In this document: positions 1 to 8,933 of the stretch, in pieces
How the letters are laid out: each line of letters starts with the position of its first letter
How positions within the stretch are numbered: position 1 is the stretch's first letter
NCBI GenBank assembly: GCA_001735895.1
Contig: DS021200.1
Location: 404,719-468,106 of the forward strand
Direction: 5' to 3'
DNA length: 63,388 nucleotides
Source of the DNA: Olavius algarvensis Gamma 3 endosymbiont
Lineage (GTDB): Bacteria > Pseudomonadota > Gammaproteobacteria > GCA-001735895
Translations under genes and position numbers: made by a program
Notes under the pieces: generated by a model
Told to the model about the DNA's origin: nothing
Seen by the model: only the letters and a program-made list of their open reading frames with translations
The model's database searches: none

Positions 1-446
1 TTAAAAACAAATGGCCTGGCGGCGGCCGGAAAAACAACTACGTCAAACCGTTGCGGCGAATAGTGGTGCATCGAGAGGATCATGTGGACCCGCTGGTACT
101 GGTAACCAACCTGATGGGGGTCCCGGTTGAAGAAGTTGCAGCGCTGTACAAGCAGCGTTGGGCGATCGAACTCTGGTTCAAGTGGGTCAAGCAGAACCTG
201 AAAATCAAAAAGTTTCTCGGTCAAAGCGAGAATGCGGTCAAAATCCAGATACTGGTGGCATTGATCACGTATCTCATCGCCGATCTATACCGGCAACTTT
301 GTGGATCGAGACGCGGTTTTTATCTGTGGCTGGCGGAACTCAAATCGACTCTATTCCAGCGACCCAGACTCGAATTCGAAGTACTTAAACGACGACGAAA
401 ATGGAAATCCGATTTCCAAATACATCAAGCACAGTTGGCATTATGA
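1..446 (+). CDS. IS4-type transposase, C-terminal part (runs off the window start)
   Basis: The frame is open from base 3, so the gene begins upstream of the window and only about 147 residues are visible. The segment KQRWAIELWFKWVKQNLKIK carries the Y/K-R-W-x-I-E-x-W-F-K-x-x-K-Q-x-L pattern around the last catalytic Glu of IS4-family DDE transposases. It stops at 444-446 (TGA). I see no clear terminal inverted repeat before the alaS stop at 492, so the right end of the element is not defined. Whether the copy is complete cannot be judged here. Confidence 0.8.
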   Translation, partial: KNKWPGGGRKNNYVKPLRRIVVHREDHVDPLVLVTNLMGVPVEEVAALYKQRWAIELWFKWVKQNLKIKKFLGQSENAVKIQILVALITYLIADLYRQLCGSRRGFYLWLAELKSTLFQRPRLEFEVLKRRRKWKSDFQIHQAQLAL

Positions 447-491
447 TTTATTCCGGACAGCAGTGCGCGTAAGCGGGGATGACATTATGGG

Positions 492-3095
492 TCAGAGCTG
501 GTCCTTTACCCAGGGCAGTACCGAATTCAGCGCGGCGCCGAGATTTTCCGGTTGATTACCTCCGGCCTGCGCCATGTCGGGTCGCCCGCCACCGCGTCCA
601 CCGCATTGCTCGGCCACCAGATTGGCGATATCGCCGGCGCGGATACGCTCCGATTCCGCCTTAGTCACCCCGGCAATAATCGACACCTTGCCGTCCTCGC
701 TACTGGCCAACACCACGACCGCGGCGCCGAGTTTGTTTTTCAATTGATCGACGGTCTCGCGCAAGGTCTTAACGTTGGCGCCATCGAGACTGGCTGCCAA
801 CACCTTGATACCATTTACCTCTTTTGCCTGAGAGGCGAGATCGCCACCGGTCTGCGATGCCAGTCTGGATTTTAATGCTTCGATTTGTTTTTCTAGCGCG
901 CGGTTGCTAGCCTGCAATTGTTCGATTCGCGGCAGCAGATCGTCACGACCGGCCTTGAGTTTGCGCGCGGCGGTTTCGAGACGGCTTTCGCTTTCGATGA
1001 AACGTTTGACGGCAGCCTCACCGGTCACCGCCTCGATTCGGCGTATACCCGAGGCGATACCGGTTTCGAATAAAATTTTAAATAGTCCGATATCACCGGC
1101 CCGCGGCACGTGGGTACCGCCGCAGAGTTCGATCGAGTCGGAGCCGATCTTGAGCACGCGCACGACATCGCCGTATTTTTCGCCAAACAAGGCAACGGCG
1201 CCCGATTCTTTAGCGGCGGCCATATCCATCAGTTCGGCCCGGGTTTTCAAATTACCGCGGATTTGGTCGTTAACCAGGGTCTCGATTTCGACAATCTGTT
1301 CCGGCTCGACCGGCTGATAGTGCGAAAAATCGAAACGCAGTTTTTCGGCGTCCACCAGCGAACCTTTTTGCTGTACATGCTCGCCGAGTACCTGGCGCAG
1401 GGCGGAATGCATTAAATGAGTTGCCGAATGATTAAGCATGACGGCTCGCCGATAATCTTCATCGATGCCGGCATTGACCCGATCACCGGTACTTAACTCA
1501 CCACTGCTCAAGGCGCCGATATGTAGAAAAACATCATTCTGTTTTTGGGTATCGCTCACTTTAAACAAGGTCTCATCGCCGATAGACAAGCTGCCGGTGT
1601 CACCGACCTGACCGCCGGACTCGGCATAAAATGGCGTACGGTCGAGAATAACGATCGCCTGGTCGCCGTTTTCGAGTTGATCGATAACGGCATCGTTTTG
1701 CAGGATTGCGATCACTTTTGCCTCGGCCGCAGACTGCTGGTAACCAAGAAATTCGCTGGCGGGGTAGTTCTCGAGTTTTAAATCGTCGCTAACCGCGCCG
1801 AACTGACTCGAGGCGCGGGCACGCGATCTTTGCGCCTCCATTTCTGCATCGAAACCCGCCTGATCTATGGACAGCTGCTTTTCACGCGCGACGTCGGCGG
1901 TCAGGTCCAGCGGAAAACCGAAGGTATCGTATAACCTGAATACGGTCTTGCCATCGATGGTATCGCCCTGCATCGCGGCAATGGCATCCTCGAGGATTCG
2001 CATACCCTGCTCCAGGGTTTCGGCAAAACGCTGTTCTTCCTTCAGCAACACGCGCTCGACATGTCCTCGATGCTGGTGCAACTCGGGATAGGCGTTACCC
2101 ATTTCCTGATCGAGCGCGGCAACCAGCTTATAGAAAAACGGTTGCTTGCATCCGAGTTGATGACCATGCCGAGCCGCCCGGCGAATAATGCGGCGCAGCA
2201 CATAACCGCGACCCTCGTTGGAAGGCAGAACGCCATCGACAATCAAAAAAGCACAAGATCGAATATGATCGGCGATGACGCGCAGCGATTTATCTTGCAG
2301 GTCAGTGGTGCCGGTCAGTTTAGCGACCGCCGCAATCAGAACCTGAAACAAATCGATGTCATAGTTGTTATGCACCTGCTGCAATATAGCGGCGAGCCGC
2401 TCCAGGCCCATGCCGGTATCAACCGAGGGCTTGGGCAGAGGTAGCATATTGCCCGCCGCATCGCGATTGTATTGCATGAATACCAGGTTCCAGATTTCGA
2501 TGTAGCGATCGCCGTCTTCCTCCGGGGTCCCCGGGGGTCCACCGGCTATTTCGGGGCCATGGTCATAAAAAATCTCGCTGCAGGGGCCGCAGGGACCGGT
2601 ATCGCCCATCGACCAGAAATTATCCGAGGTGCCGATGCGGGTGAAGCGACTGGGGTTGACTTTAATATCCTTAAGCCAGATATCGGCGGCTTCGTCGTCA
2701 TCCGCATAAACGGTAACCCACAACTTATCGGCCGGCAGACCGATGACGTTGGTGAGAAAATCCCAGGCATAGTGAATGGCATCCTTTTTAAAATATTCGC
2801 CAAAGCTGAAATTACCGAGCATTTCGAAAAAGGTATGATGGCGCGCGGTATACCCCACATTTTCAAGATCGTTATGTTTGCCCCCGGCGCGCACGCAGCG
2901 TTGTGACGTGGTCGCCCGCGCATAGCTGCGCTTATCGTTGCCCAGAAACACATCCTTGAACTGCACCATACCTGCATTGGTGAACAACAAGCTTGGATCG
3001 TTGCCGGGCACCAGGGGGCTCGACGGCACGATGGTGTGACCATGCGATTCAAAATACTTGAGAAACTTTTCCCTTAATTCGGCGCTTGTCGTCAT
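492..3095 (-). CDS. alaS: Alanyl-tRNA synthetase
   Basis: Charges tRNA-Ala with alanine in the cytoplasm. The 867 residues match the usual length (about 875). Visible in order: the class II catalytic core starting [20 protein letters not shown] with [11 protein letters not shown], the editing domain with the zinc-binding [12 protein letters not shown] and [13 protein letters not shown] motifs, and a C-terminal coiled coil plus the [19 protein letters not shown]1-type end. The frame can be read from 3119, but ATG at 3093-3095 gives the standard family N-terminus. It lies downstream of recX on the same strand, the usual gammaproteobacterial recA-recX-alaS order. Nothing looks damaged. Confidence 0.97.
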   Translation of the reverse strand: MTTSAELREKFLKYFESHGHTIVPSSPLVPGNDPSLLFTNAGMVQFKDVFLGNDKRSYARATTSQRCVRAGGKHNDLENVGYTARHHTFFEMLGNFSFGEYFKKDAIHYAWDFLTNVIGLPADKLWVTVYADDDEAADIWLKDIKVNPSRFTRIGTSDNFWSMGDTGPCGPCSEIFYDHGPEIAGGPPGTPEEDGDRYIEIWNLVFMQYNRDAAGNMLPLPKPSVDTGMGLERLAAILQQVHNNYDIDLFQVLIAAVAKLTGTTDLQDKSLRVIADHIRSCAFLIVDGVLPSNEGRGYVLRRIIRRAARHGHQLGCKQPFFYKLVAALDQEMGNAYPELHQHRGHVERVLLKEEQRFAETLEQGMRILEDAIAAMQGDTIDGKTVFRLYDTFGFPLDLTADVAREKQLSIDQAGFDAEMEAQRSRARASSQFGAVSDDLKLENYPASEFLGYQQSAAEAKVIAILQNDAVIDQLENGDQAIVILDRTPFYAESGGQVGDTGSLSIGDETLFKVSDTQKQNDVFLHIGALSSGELSTGDRVNAGIDEDYRRAVMLNHSATHLMHSALRQVLGEHVQQKGSLVDAEKLRFDFSHYQPVEPEQIVEIETLVNDQIRGNLKTRAELMDMAAAKESGAVALFGEKYGDVVRVLKIGSDSIELCGGTHVPRAGDIGLFKILFETGIASGIRRIEAVTGEAAVKRFIESESRLETAARKLKAGRDDLLPRIEQLQASNRALEKQIEALKSRLASQTGGDLASQAKEVNGIKVLAASLDGANVKTLRETVDQLKNKLGAAVVVLASSEDGKVSIIAGVTKAESERIRAGDIANLVAEQCGGRGGGRPDMAQAGGNQPENLGAALNSVLPWVKDQL

Positions 3096-3122
3096 TATAT
3101 TGATCAAAAACAGATACAAATA

Positions 3123-3144
3123 ACGCCCGCAAACTCACGGGCGT
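3123..3144 (-). terminator. Hairpin between recX and alaS
   Basis: ACGCCCG (3123-3129) and CGGGCGT (3138-3144) form a perfect 7-bp stem with an 8-base loop. On the minus strand it is followed by TTATTTGTAT, a weak U-rich tract. It could attenuate recA-recX transcripts before alaS or simply be a leader hairpin. It is weaker than a classic terminator. Confidence 0.4.
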
Positions 3145-3207
3145 ACCGATCCGCATATCGCAATAACCGCGTCCGAAATTAACAAGAATGAAGCTGAGAT
3201 ATGCGGG

Positions 3208-3654
3208 TTAACGAAATAATCGCATGACTGACTCGGGAGAAAAACCCCTATTTTGCAAAAAACGCGCCTGTTTCATGCGCTCGCCATAATCCGCCGGAAT
3301 TACGTCCCCGTACTTACGACTACGCTGTGAGCGCATTAACTGATCCCAGCGCTCCGCATAGGCTTCGAGAAACTCGTCCGTGACTGAATCGGCAACCCCT
3401 TTTTGCCGCAGCTCAAACCGAATTTTAAGCGGACCGACACCCGCATTGAAACGACGATTGACGTAGGATTCAGCGAAGCGCTCGTCCGATAGCAAACCAC
3501 CCTGCCGCAATGACTGCAGCGCCGCGTCGATGGTGTCGCTGTCGAATTCACGGGATTTCAATTTGCGCCGCAACTCCTCGGTGGAATGCTCACGACGCGC
3601 CAACAAATCCATCGCCTTCTTGCGTATATTGGCTTGTTGACTTTGTTCCTCCAT
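3208..3654 (-). CDS. recX: Regulatory protein RecX
   Basis: Binds RecA and RecA filaments and limits recombinase activity. The 148-residue protein is of normal length and all-helical, with three tandem three-helix repeats: the start has AMDLLARREHSTEELRRKL, the middle GLLSDERFAESYVNRRF, and the end ARFLQNRGFSPESVMRLF. These are the recognised RecX repeats. It lies 222 bases after recA on the same strand, behind a strong hairpin terminator, so it is probably expressed at a low read-through level, as known in E. coli. No defects seen. Confidence 0.93.
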   Translation of the reverse strand: MEEQSQQANIRKKAMDLLARREHSTEELRRKLKSREFDSDTIDAALQSLRQGGLLSDERFAESYVNRRFNAGVGPLKIRFELRQKGVADSVTDEFLEAYAERWDQLMRSQRSRKYGDVIPADYGERMKQARFLQNRGFSPESVMRLFR

Positions 3655-3734
3655 TAGTCAATGAAGTCATACCCGCGCGAATGGCGGTCCGACGTATCGC
3701 GATATTGGAATAATTGCAATGCACTCGTTGCAAG

Positions 3735-3754
3735 ATTCCCGCTTGCGCGGGAAT
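3735..3754. repeat. REP-like palindrome in the recA-recX spacer
   Basis: ATTCCCGC-TTGC-GCGGGAAT is a perfect 8-bp inverted repeat with a 4-base loop followed by GAC. Palindromes of the CATTCCCGC...GCGGGAATG type occur in many copies in proteobacterial genomes. A second copy is not evident in this window, so its repetitive nature is inferred. Confidence 0.5.
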
Positions 3755-3799
3755 GACTCTTTATTTTCGAGAACTTGACACATTCTGCATTTAACCTCG

Positions 3800-3836
3800 A
3801 AAAAAAAAGCCTCTGGAGGGGATAAGCTCCAGAGGC
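3800..3836 (-). terminator. Rho-independent terminator after recA
   Basis: GCCTCTGGAG (3809-3818) and CTCCAGAGGC (3827-3836) form a perfect 10-bp stem with an 8-base loop. On the minus strand it is followed at once by nine T residues (A tract 3800-3808). It sits 40 bases after the recA stop and should end most recA transcripts, leaving recX on partial read-through. Confidence 0.9.
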
Positions 3837-3876
3837 ACTGCCAGTTAATAACATGAGGTGGAATGGGATAGGTAGG

Positions 3877-4950
3877 CTAGGGAGTTTCCACCAGCTCGGA
3901 TTCGACTTTTGGGTCGGAGCCTGTTGCTTCACTGTCAATTGGGTCGGCCGCATTCTTCGGCTTGGGTAGCAATTCATCCCGCAAGCGGCGATCGATGTCT
4001 TCGGCCATGTCAGTATGTTCTTTGAGGAATTTGCGCACATTGTCCTTACCCTGACCGATGCGCTCCTCGTTGTAGCTGTACCAGGCGCCGGATTTTTCGA
4101 TCATGCCATGCTTGACGCCAAGATCGATCAGTTCACCTTCGCGCGACGAACCTTCGCCGTAAAGAATCTCGAATTCACACTGTTTGAACGGTGGCGCCAC
4201 CTTGTTTTTTACAACCTTGACACGGGTTTCATTGCCAATCACTTCATCGCCGCGCTTGATTGCCCCGATGCGCCGAATGTCGAGGCGCACGGAGGCATAG
4301 AACTTTAAAGCGTTTCCCCCGGTAGTCGTTTCCGGATTGCCAAACATAACCCCGATCTTCATCCGGATCTGGTTGATGAAAATCACCATCGTATTCGAAC
4401 GTTTGATATTACCGGTAAGTTTGCGCAGCGCCTGTGACATCAGACGCGCCTGCAGACCCATGTGCGAATCGCCCATATCGCCTTCGATTTCCGCTTTCGG
4501 GGTCAGCGCCGCAACCGAGTCGACCACCACCACATCGACCGCACCGGAGCGCACCAGCATGTCGGTAATCTCGAGCGCCTGTTCGCCGGTATCGGGTTGC
4601 GAGACCAGCAAGTCATCGATGTTGACGCCCAGTTTATCCGCGTAACTAGGGTCGAGGGCATGCTCGGCATCGACGAAGGCGGCCGCACCGCCCGCTTTCT
4701 GGCATTCAGCGACCACCTGCAGAGCCAGCGTGGTTTTACCCGAGGATTCCGGACCATAGACCTCGATGACGCGCCCGCGCGGTAAACCGCCGACTCCGAG
4801 CGCCACATCCAGCGACAGAGATCCGGTCGATATCACACCCATGGTCATATCGACGCCGCCGTCGCCGAGGCGCATGACCGATCCCTTGCCAAACTGTTTC
4901 TCGATTTGCCCCAGGGCCGCTGCGAGCGCTTTCTGTTTATTGTCGTCCAT
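3877..4950 (-). CDS. recA: Recombinase RecA
   Basis: ATP-dependent strand-exchange protein and co-protease for LexA. The 357 residues match the family. Visible are the Walker A motif [10 protein letters not shown], Walker B region [10 protein letters not shown], the L1/L2 DNA-binding loop region with [20 protein letters not shown], and a C-terminal acidic tail. The start [20 protein letters not shown] is the family N-terminus, directly after AGGTAGGTAGG. A GTTC-N7-GTTC motif lies 49-63 bases upstream, proposed as the LexA site. recX follows after a terminator. Confidence 0.99.
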   Translation of the reverse strand: MDDNKQKALAAALGQIEKQFGKGSVMRLGDGGVDMTMGVISTGSLSLDVALGVGGLPRGRVIEVYGPESSGKTTLALQVVAECQKAGGAAAFVDAEHALDPSYADKLGVNIDDLLVSQPDTGEQALEITDMLVRSGAVDVVVVDSVAALTPKAEIEGDMGDSHMGLQARLMSQALRKLTGNIKRSNTMVIFINQIRMKIGVMFGNPETTTGGNALKFYASVRLDIRRIGAIKRGDEVIGNETRVKVVKNKVAPPFKQCEFEILYGEGSSREGELIDLGVKHGMIEKSGAWYSYNEERIGQGKDNVRKFLKEHTDMAEDIDRRLRDELLPKPKNAADPIDSEATGSDPKVESELVETP

Positions 4951-4998
4951 CCTACCTACCTATGCATTGAGTTGACGAATTATCACATAGCCGAACGA

Positions 4999-5013
4999 GA
5001 ACATAAAGAGAAC
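4999..5013 (-). promoter_or_regulatory. Candidate LexA (SOS) box of recA, GTTC-N7-GTTC type
   Basis: On the recA strand the sequence is GTTCTCTTTATGTTC, followed two bases later by another GTTC. GTTC-N7-GTTC is the established LexA operator of Alphaproteobacteria. The usual gammaproteobacterial box CTGT-N8-ACAG is not found upstream of this recA. Its location, just upstream of a GATAAT -10-like hexamer, fits an operator. Function is inferred. Confidence 0.5.
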
Positions 5014-5105
5014 TTTGCAGTTATTTCAAAATTCTCGCTCGGGCCGAATCGTAATATGCGGTCCATTATCGGGGTGTAGTGGCTCATAGCGTGAGCCTGT
5101 TTATT

Positions 5106-5178
5106 CTAAATTAGAAAAAGATTTCGCGCTTGCCGGTTGAACCATCCCGGTGACAGCGATAGTCTTTACCTAAATTAG
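5106..5178. promoter_or_regulatory. Paired CTAAATTAG palindromes upstream of the molybdoenzyme operon
   Basis: The 9-base palindrome CTAAATTAG occurs at 5106-5114 and again at 5170-5178, exactly 64 bases apart (about six helical turns). The second copy ends 11 bases before the first gene of the operon. Two in-phase copies suggest an operator bound by a dimeric regulator, but no regulator gene is adjacent. Confidence 0.3.
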
Positions 5179-5189
5179 CAGACGACCCC

Positions 5190-5972
5190 GTGCACAATAA
5201 CAATCGCCCTGACCTATCCGAACGTCATATCCTGCTACTGCTGGCGGTAGTGATCGCCGCAGCGGCGCCGATCCTGCTGCAACCGGGATGGCCTGCGCCC
5301 GGTTCCGTCAGCGGGCAATTGTGCGCCGCCGCAGGCAGCCTGTTATTGCTCGCGCCGCTGCTGTTCCTGGTCACGAAACGCTCGGGCTTGAGCGCCAGCC
5401 CGCCGGCCTGGTTTATTGCGCACGTGCTGGCGTCGATGCTCGGTTGCACGCTGATCTTCGTCCATGTCGCCGGCGGCGACTGGCTAACCCCACCCGGGTT
5501 GATTTTGCTGGCATTGCTGTTGTTAATTCTGCAAGGCACCCTGTTACGCGTCATCTTCGCGCGAGGCTTCAGCCGGCTGTTTGCGCGCAACTGCTTGCCG
5601 ACCGGATTTAGCGCCCCGCCGCAGCTCGATAAGCCGGCGCTACGGCAATTGATCGAAGCCAAAACGGGTTTGCTGCAACAACTCGATCCCGGCGCCGACG
5701 AAGCGCTTTTTTCACCGGCGCTGAAACACTGGTTGCGCCACCCGCAGTTAAGCCTGCGCTACCAATGGTTGGCCGAGCGCGAGGCACGCCTGGTCGGCGC
5801 GCGTGCCGGCGCCGGCGTCGAACTCGGCTGGTCGCGACGTTTCCACATGCTGCTCGCGCTTGGATTTTACCTGGGCCTGCTGGCGCATGTTATCGTGATG
5901 CTGTTCTTCGCCGGGTATGCCGCCGGCGGCGAAGCCATCGATTGGTGGTATATCACCGCCTGGGGCGGTTGA
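5190..5972 (+). CDS. Membrane anchor subunit of a molybdoenzyme, likely diheme b-type
   Basis: First gene of a three-gene operon, GTG start. The 260-residue protein has about six hydrophobic segments interrupted by a soluble loop around residues 125-205. Two segments each carry a pair of His with identical spacing: H78/H92 and H219/H233. Such pairs across two helices are a known way to hold two b-type hemes. I infer a quinone-reactive anchor passing electrons to or from the FeS-molybdopterin protein whose ATG lies 3 bases downstream. It fits the DmsC/NarI role by context, but I do not recognise the exact family. The operon is visibly richer in G+C than recA. Confidence 0.6.
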   Translation: MHNNNRPDLSERHILLLLAVVIAAAAPILLQPGWPAPGSVSGQLCAAAGSLLLLAPLLFLVTKRSGLSASPPAWFIAHVLASMLGCTLIFVHVAGGDWLTPPGLILLALLLLILQGTLLRVIFARGFSRLFARNCLPTGFSAPPQLDKPALRQLIEAKTGLLQQLDPGADEALFSPALKHWLRHPQLSLRYQWLAEREARLVGARAGAGVELGWSRRFHMLLALGFYLGLLAHVIVMLFFAGYAAGGEAIDWWYITAWGG

Positions 5973-5975
5973 AAC

Positions 5976-8927
5976 ATGACCGACGCGACAACCCAGCTGG
6001 CATTGATGATCGATCTCGAGCGCTGCACCGGTTGCAAAAGCTGCGAAGCCGCCTGCAAGCAAACCAATGCGCTCGGGCCCAATAGCTATCGCAACCGCGT
6101 CATGTGGTTTGACGAACAGCAGCCGGAAGCCGGGGAACCGTCACCGGCGCGCCTCGATTTTCTGACCGTCACCTGTCAGCAATGCGAGCGCCCTGCCTGC
6201 CTGCGTGCCTGCCCGGTCTATCCCAAGGCAATTTCCAAGGACCCGGTTACCGGGGTGGTTTCGATCGATGAAAACCGTTGCACCGGCTGCGGCGAATGCG
6301 CCCTGTCCTGCCCCTACGGCGCCATCGGCTATAACGCCGAACAACACCATGCGGTGAAGTGCGATCTCTGCGCCGAGCGCCGAGCTAAGGATCTCGGCCC
6401 GGCTTGCGCCTTTGTCTGCCCGACGCGCGCAATCAGCTACGGTGCACGCGCCACGCTGCTCGACCAGGCGCAACGGGAGCGACGCGAAATACTCGATACC
6501 GATCACTTCCTGCAGCAACCGGCGACGATTTATCTGCGCCGCCCGCGCGACGTCGCTGCCGGCACCGCGGCGTCGCCGGTGCGCAGCACGCCGGCGTTGC
6601 TGTCCGATCACTTCAGTCGAATTTCGTTGAAATCGGATATCGCCCGCGGCTCCTATCGCCAAACCGAGAAATCCGAGCTACTGGAGCAAGCGGAACGTAT
6701 CGTGCCGGGCGGCTGCAATATCTGCTTCAACGGCTGTCCGATCAAATATCACCTGCGCGGCGACAAGGTCGTCAATATCTACGGCAACGACGAGGATCCG
6801 GTATTCCAGGGTCGGATTTGCCCGAAATCACAAATGACGCTGCAGATGTACAACAATCCGCACCGGCTGACTACCCCGCTGAAACGTATCGGCAAACGCG
6901 GCAGCGATAAATTCAAGTCGATCAGCTGGGACCAGGCACTGAGCGAGATCGCGCTCAAACTGGAAGCGGTGCGCAGCCAGTACGGCAGCGAGGCGCTCGC
7001 GATTCAGTCGGGTTCGCGCACCGGCGTACTCAATATCATCGGCGCGATTCCGATGTTCGCCGCGTTGTGGGGCACCGCCAACGTCGCCGCCACCGAGCCT
7101 TATTGCGATCTGGGCAAGGGTCTCGCCCTCGGTCTGACGCAGGGCACCGGCCTGATGGCGAACGTTTATACCCAAGACGACATCGGCAGCGCCGAGGCCT
7201 ATGTCTACATCGGGGACAACCAGGCCGAAACCCGGCCGGTCAATTTCGGCCTGGTTAACGACTGGCGCCTGCAAAAAGGCGCGCAGATGATCGTCGTCGA
7301 CCCGCGCCTGACCGTTACCGCGAGCAAGGCCGACGCCTGGCTGCCGATCCGCTCGGGCACCGATATGGCGCTCGGCCTCGGTATCATCCATTACCTGTTT
7401 AGCAACGACTTGCACGACCAGGCCTTCTGCGAGCAATGGATCGTCGGCTGGCGCGAATGGCGCGACTTCATCATCGATCAGGATTACGACCTCGACTGGA
7501 CCGCGCGGGTAACCGATCTGGCGCCAGAGCAGATTAAAATGCTGGCGACCACGATCGCCGGCGCGGACGGCTGCATGATTTTTCTGAGCCGCGGCATCAA
7601 TCAGCACACCAACTCGGTGCAAACCAACCGCGTCTTCATGTTCGTCGCGGCGATGACCGGCAACTGGGGGCGCCCTGGCGGCGGATATTTCAATGTGTCG
7701 TCGGAGATGAACTGGAAAGCGCCGCGCGTACCGAAAGAGCGCCGGCCCTGGACCCGGGCCGCGATCGGTAAAAATCCGTCCGACTGGATGACGGCGATGC
7801 TCGACGAGGGGCCCTACCCGATCAAGGCGCTGATCACCAGCAATAATCCGCTGGCGCAGTGGCCGAATCAAAACCGCGCGCGCCGCGCGGTGCAGGCGCT
7901 CGACCTGGTAGTTCACACCGAGTTATTCAAAAACGCCACCTCGCGCTACGCCGACTATGTGCTGCCGATGGCCAGCGGCATCGAAAAAGGCGGCACCACC
8001 CGCTTTGCAGAAGACCGCCGCATCGTCTGGAACGACCGTCTGATCGACCCGCCCGGCGAGGCCAAATCGGATCACTGGTTCTGGATCGAGCTCGGCAAAA
8101 AGTTCGGTTTCGAAGATGTGCTCAAGGACGAATACAAGGATCCGCGCAAGTTATGGGACGAAGTGCTGGTGAGGGCAACCCCGGACCTGGCCGAGGCCAC
8201 TACCGAGCGTCTCTGCAGCCGGCCCAACCGCACTGTGCGGCTGCCCTGCTTCGAGCCGCAAAACGGCGAGCTCGACCCGGTGTATGTCACGGCGGTCATG
8301 CGCCGTAATCCCGCTGCCGGCCTGGGCTATCCGACCCTCAGCGGCAAGCTCGAATTCTGGACGCCCGAACAGGACAGAAAATTCGAAACCATGGGGTTGT
8401 CCGCGTTACCCGAATTCTATACCGAGGCGGAACAGCTGGTCAGCCTGCCGTATATCAAGTACGCCGACCAGCCGCTGGCTTCCAGTTTCTTCAGCCGCGA
8501 AACGCTGGTTTACCCGGGACAGATCGTCAACGAACACGTTACCCGCGATGCCGCCTTCGATACCGAGCTCGTCACCGGCCGCCCGCCCGCTCCCCACTTT
8601 CACTCCTGGACCCACTACTTCTGGCAGGCACAGGAAATGTGGCCCGAACTCTACTGTCAGATACACCCGCAAAAGGCCGCCGCATTCGACATCGAAGACG
8701 GGGACCAGGTCGCTATCGAAACCGTCAACGGTAGCATTGTCGCGCGCGCCTGGCTGCATCGCGGCATCCGACCCAGCAGCATCTTCATTCCGATCGGTTG
8801 GGATGAGCAACAACCCTACCACCCGAGTTCGAGCGTCAATCACCTGACCGGCATCCGCCTGGATCCGATTTCGCAGCAAGCCAACCTTAAGACCCACCTG
8901 TGCCGCATAAGCAAGGTCGGCCACTGA
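5976..8927 (+). CDS. Fused four-cluster ferredoxin and molybdopterin oxidoreductase (DMSO reductase superfamily)
   Basis: A 983-residue fusion. Residues 1-190 are a DmsB/PhsB/NrfC-type subunit with four Cys clusters: CTGCKSCEAAC, CQQCERPACLRAC, CTGCGECALSC, and CDLC with CAFVC. From about residue 230 a complete bis-MGD catalytic subunit follows. It has its own FeS ligands (C247, C250, C254, C282) and EPYCDLGKGLA, where C377 is the probable Mo ligand by comparison with PhsA/PsrA. The domain ends in a molybdopterin dinucleotide-binding fold. No Tat signal precedes the ferredoxin part, so the active site probably faces the cytoplasm, as in SoeABC. These two parts are normally separate subunits. 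The substrate is unknown; sulfur compounds are a guess from the Cys ligand. Confidence 0.85.
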   Translation: MTDATTQLALMIDLERCTGCKSCEAACKQTNALGPNSYRNRVMWFDEQQPEAGEPSPARLDFLTVTCQQCERPACLRACPVYPKAISKDPVTGVVSIDENRCTGCGECALSCPYGAIGYNAEQHHAVKCDLCAERRAKDLGPACAFVCPTRAISYGARATLLDQAQRERREILDTDHFLQQPATIYLRRPRDVAAGTAASPVRSTPALLSDHFSRISLKSDIARGSYRQTEKSELLEQAERIVPGGCNICFNGCPIKYHLRGDKVVNIYGNDEDPVFQGRICPKSQMTLQMYNNPHRLTTPLKRIGKRGSDKFKSISWDQALSEIALKLEAVRSQYGSEALAIQSGSRTGVLNIIGAIPMFAALWGTANVAATEPYCDLGKGLALGLTQGTGLMANVYTQDDIGSAEAYVYIGDNQAETRPVNFGLVNDWRLQKGAQMIVVDPRLTVTASKADAWLPIRSGTDMALGLGIIHYLFSNDLHDQAFCEQWIVGWREWRDFIIDQDYDLDWTARVTDLAPEQIKMLATTIAGADGCMIFLSRGINQHTNSVQTNRVFMFVAAMTGNWGRPGGGYFNVSSEMNWKAPRVPKERRPWTRAAIGKNPSDWMTAMLDEGPYPIKALITSNNPLAQWPNQNRARRAVQALDLVVHTELFKNATSRYADYVLPMASGIEKGGTTRFAEDRRIVWNDRLIDPPGEAKSDHWFWIELGKKFGFEDVLKDEYKDPRKLWDEVLVRATPDLAEATTERLCSRPNRTVRLPCFEPQNGELDPVYVTAVMRRNPAAGLGYPTLSGKLEFWTPEQDRKFETMGLSALPEFYTEAEQLVSLPYIKYADQPLASSFFSRETLVYPGQIVNEHVTRDAAFDTELVTGRPPAPHFHSWTHYFWQAQEMWPELYCQIHPQKAAAFDIEDGDQVAIETVNGSIVARAWLHRGIRPSSIFIPIGWDEQQPYHPSSSVNHLTGIRLDPISQQANLKTHLCRISKVGH

Positions 8928-8933
8928 GCAGCC

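Noticed and set aside
3668-3690. Second copy of the REP-like palindrome
   Set aside because: CATACCCGCGCGAATGG is only partly similar and lacks the paired arm.
3654-4040. 128-residue minus-strand frame across the recA 3' end
   Set aside because: It overlaps recA in another frame and contains the translated palindrome (HSRASGNL), a usual false ORF.
6828-7916. 362-residue minus-strand frame within the molybdoenzyme gene
   Set aside because: It is a shadow in a G+C-rich gene; Arg/His/Asp-rich with no family motif.
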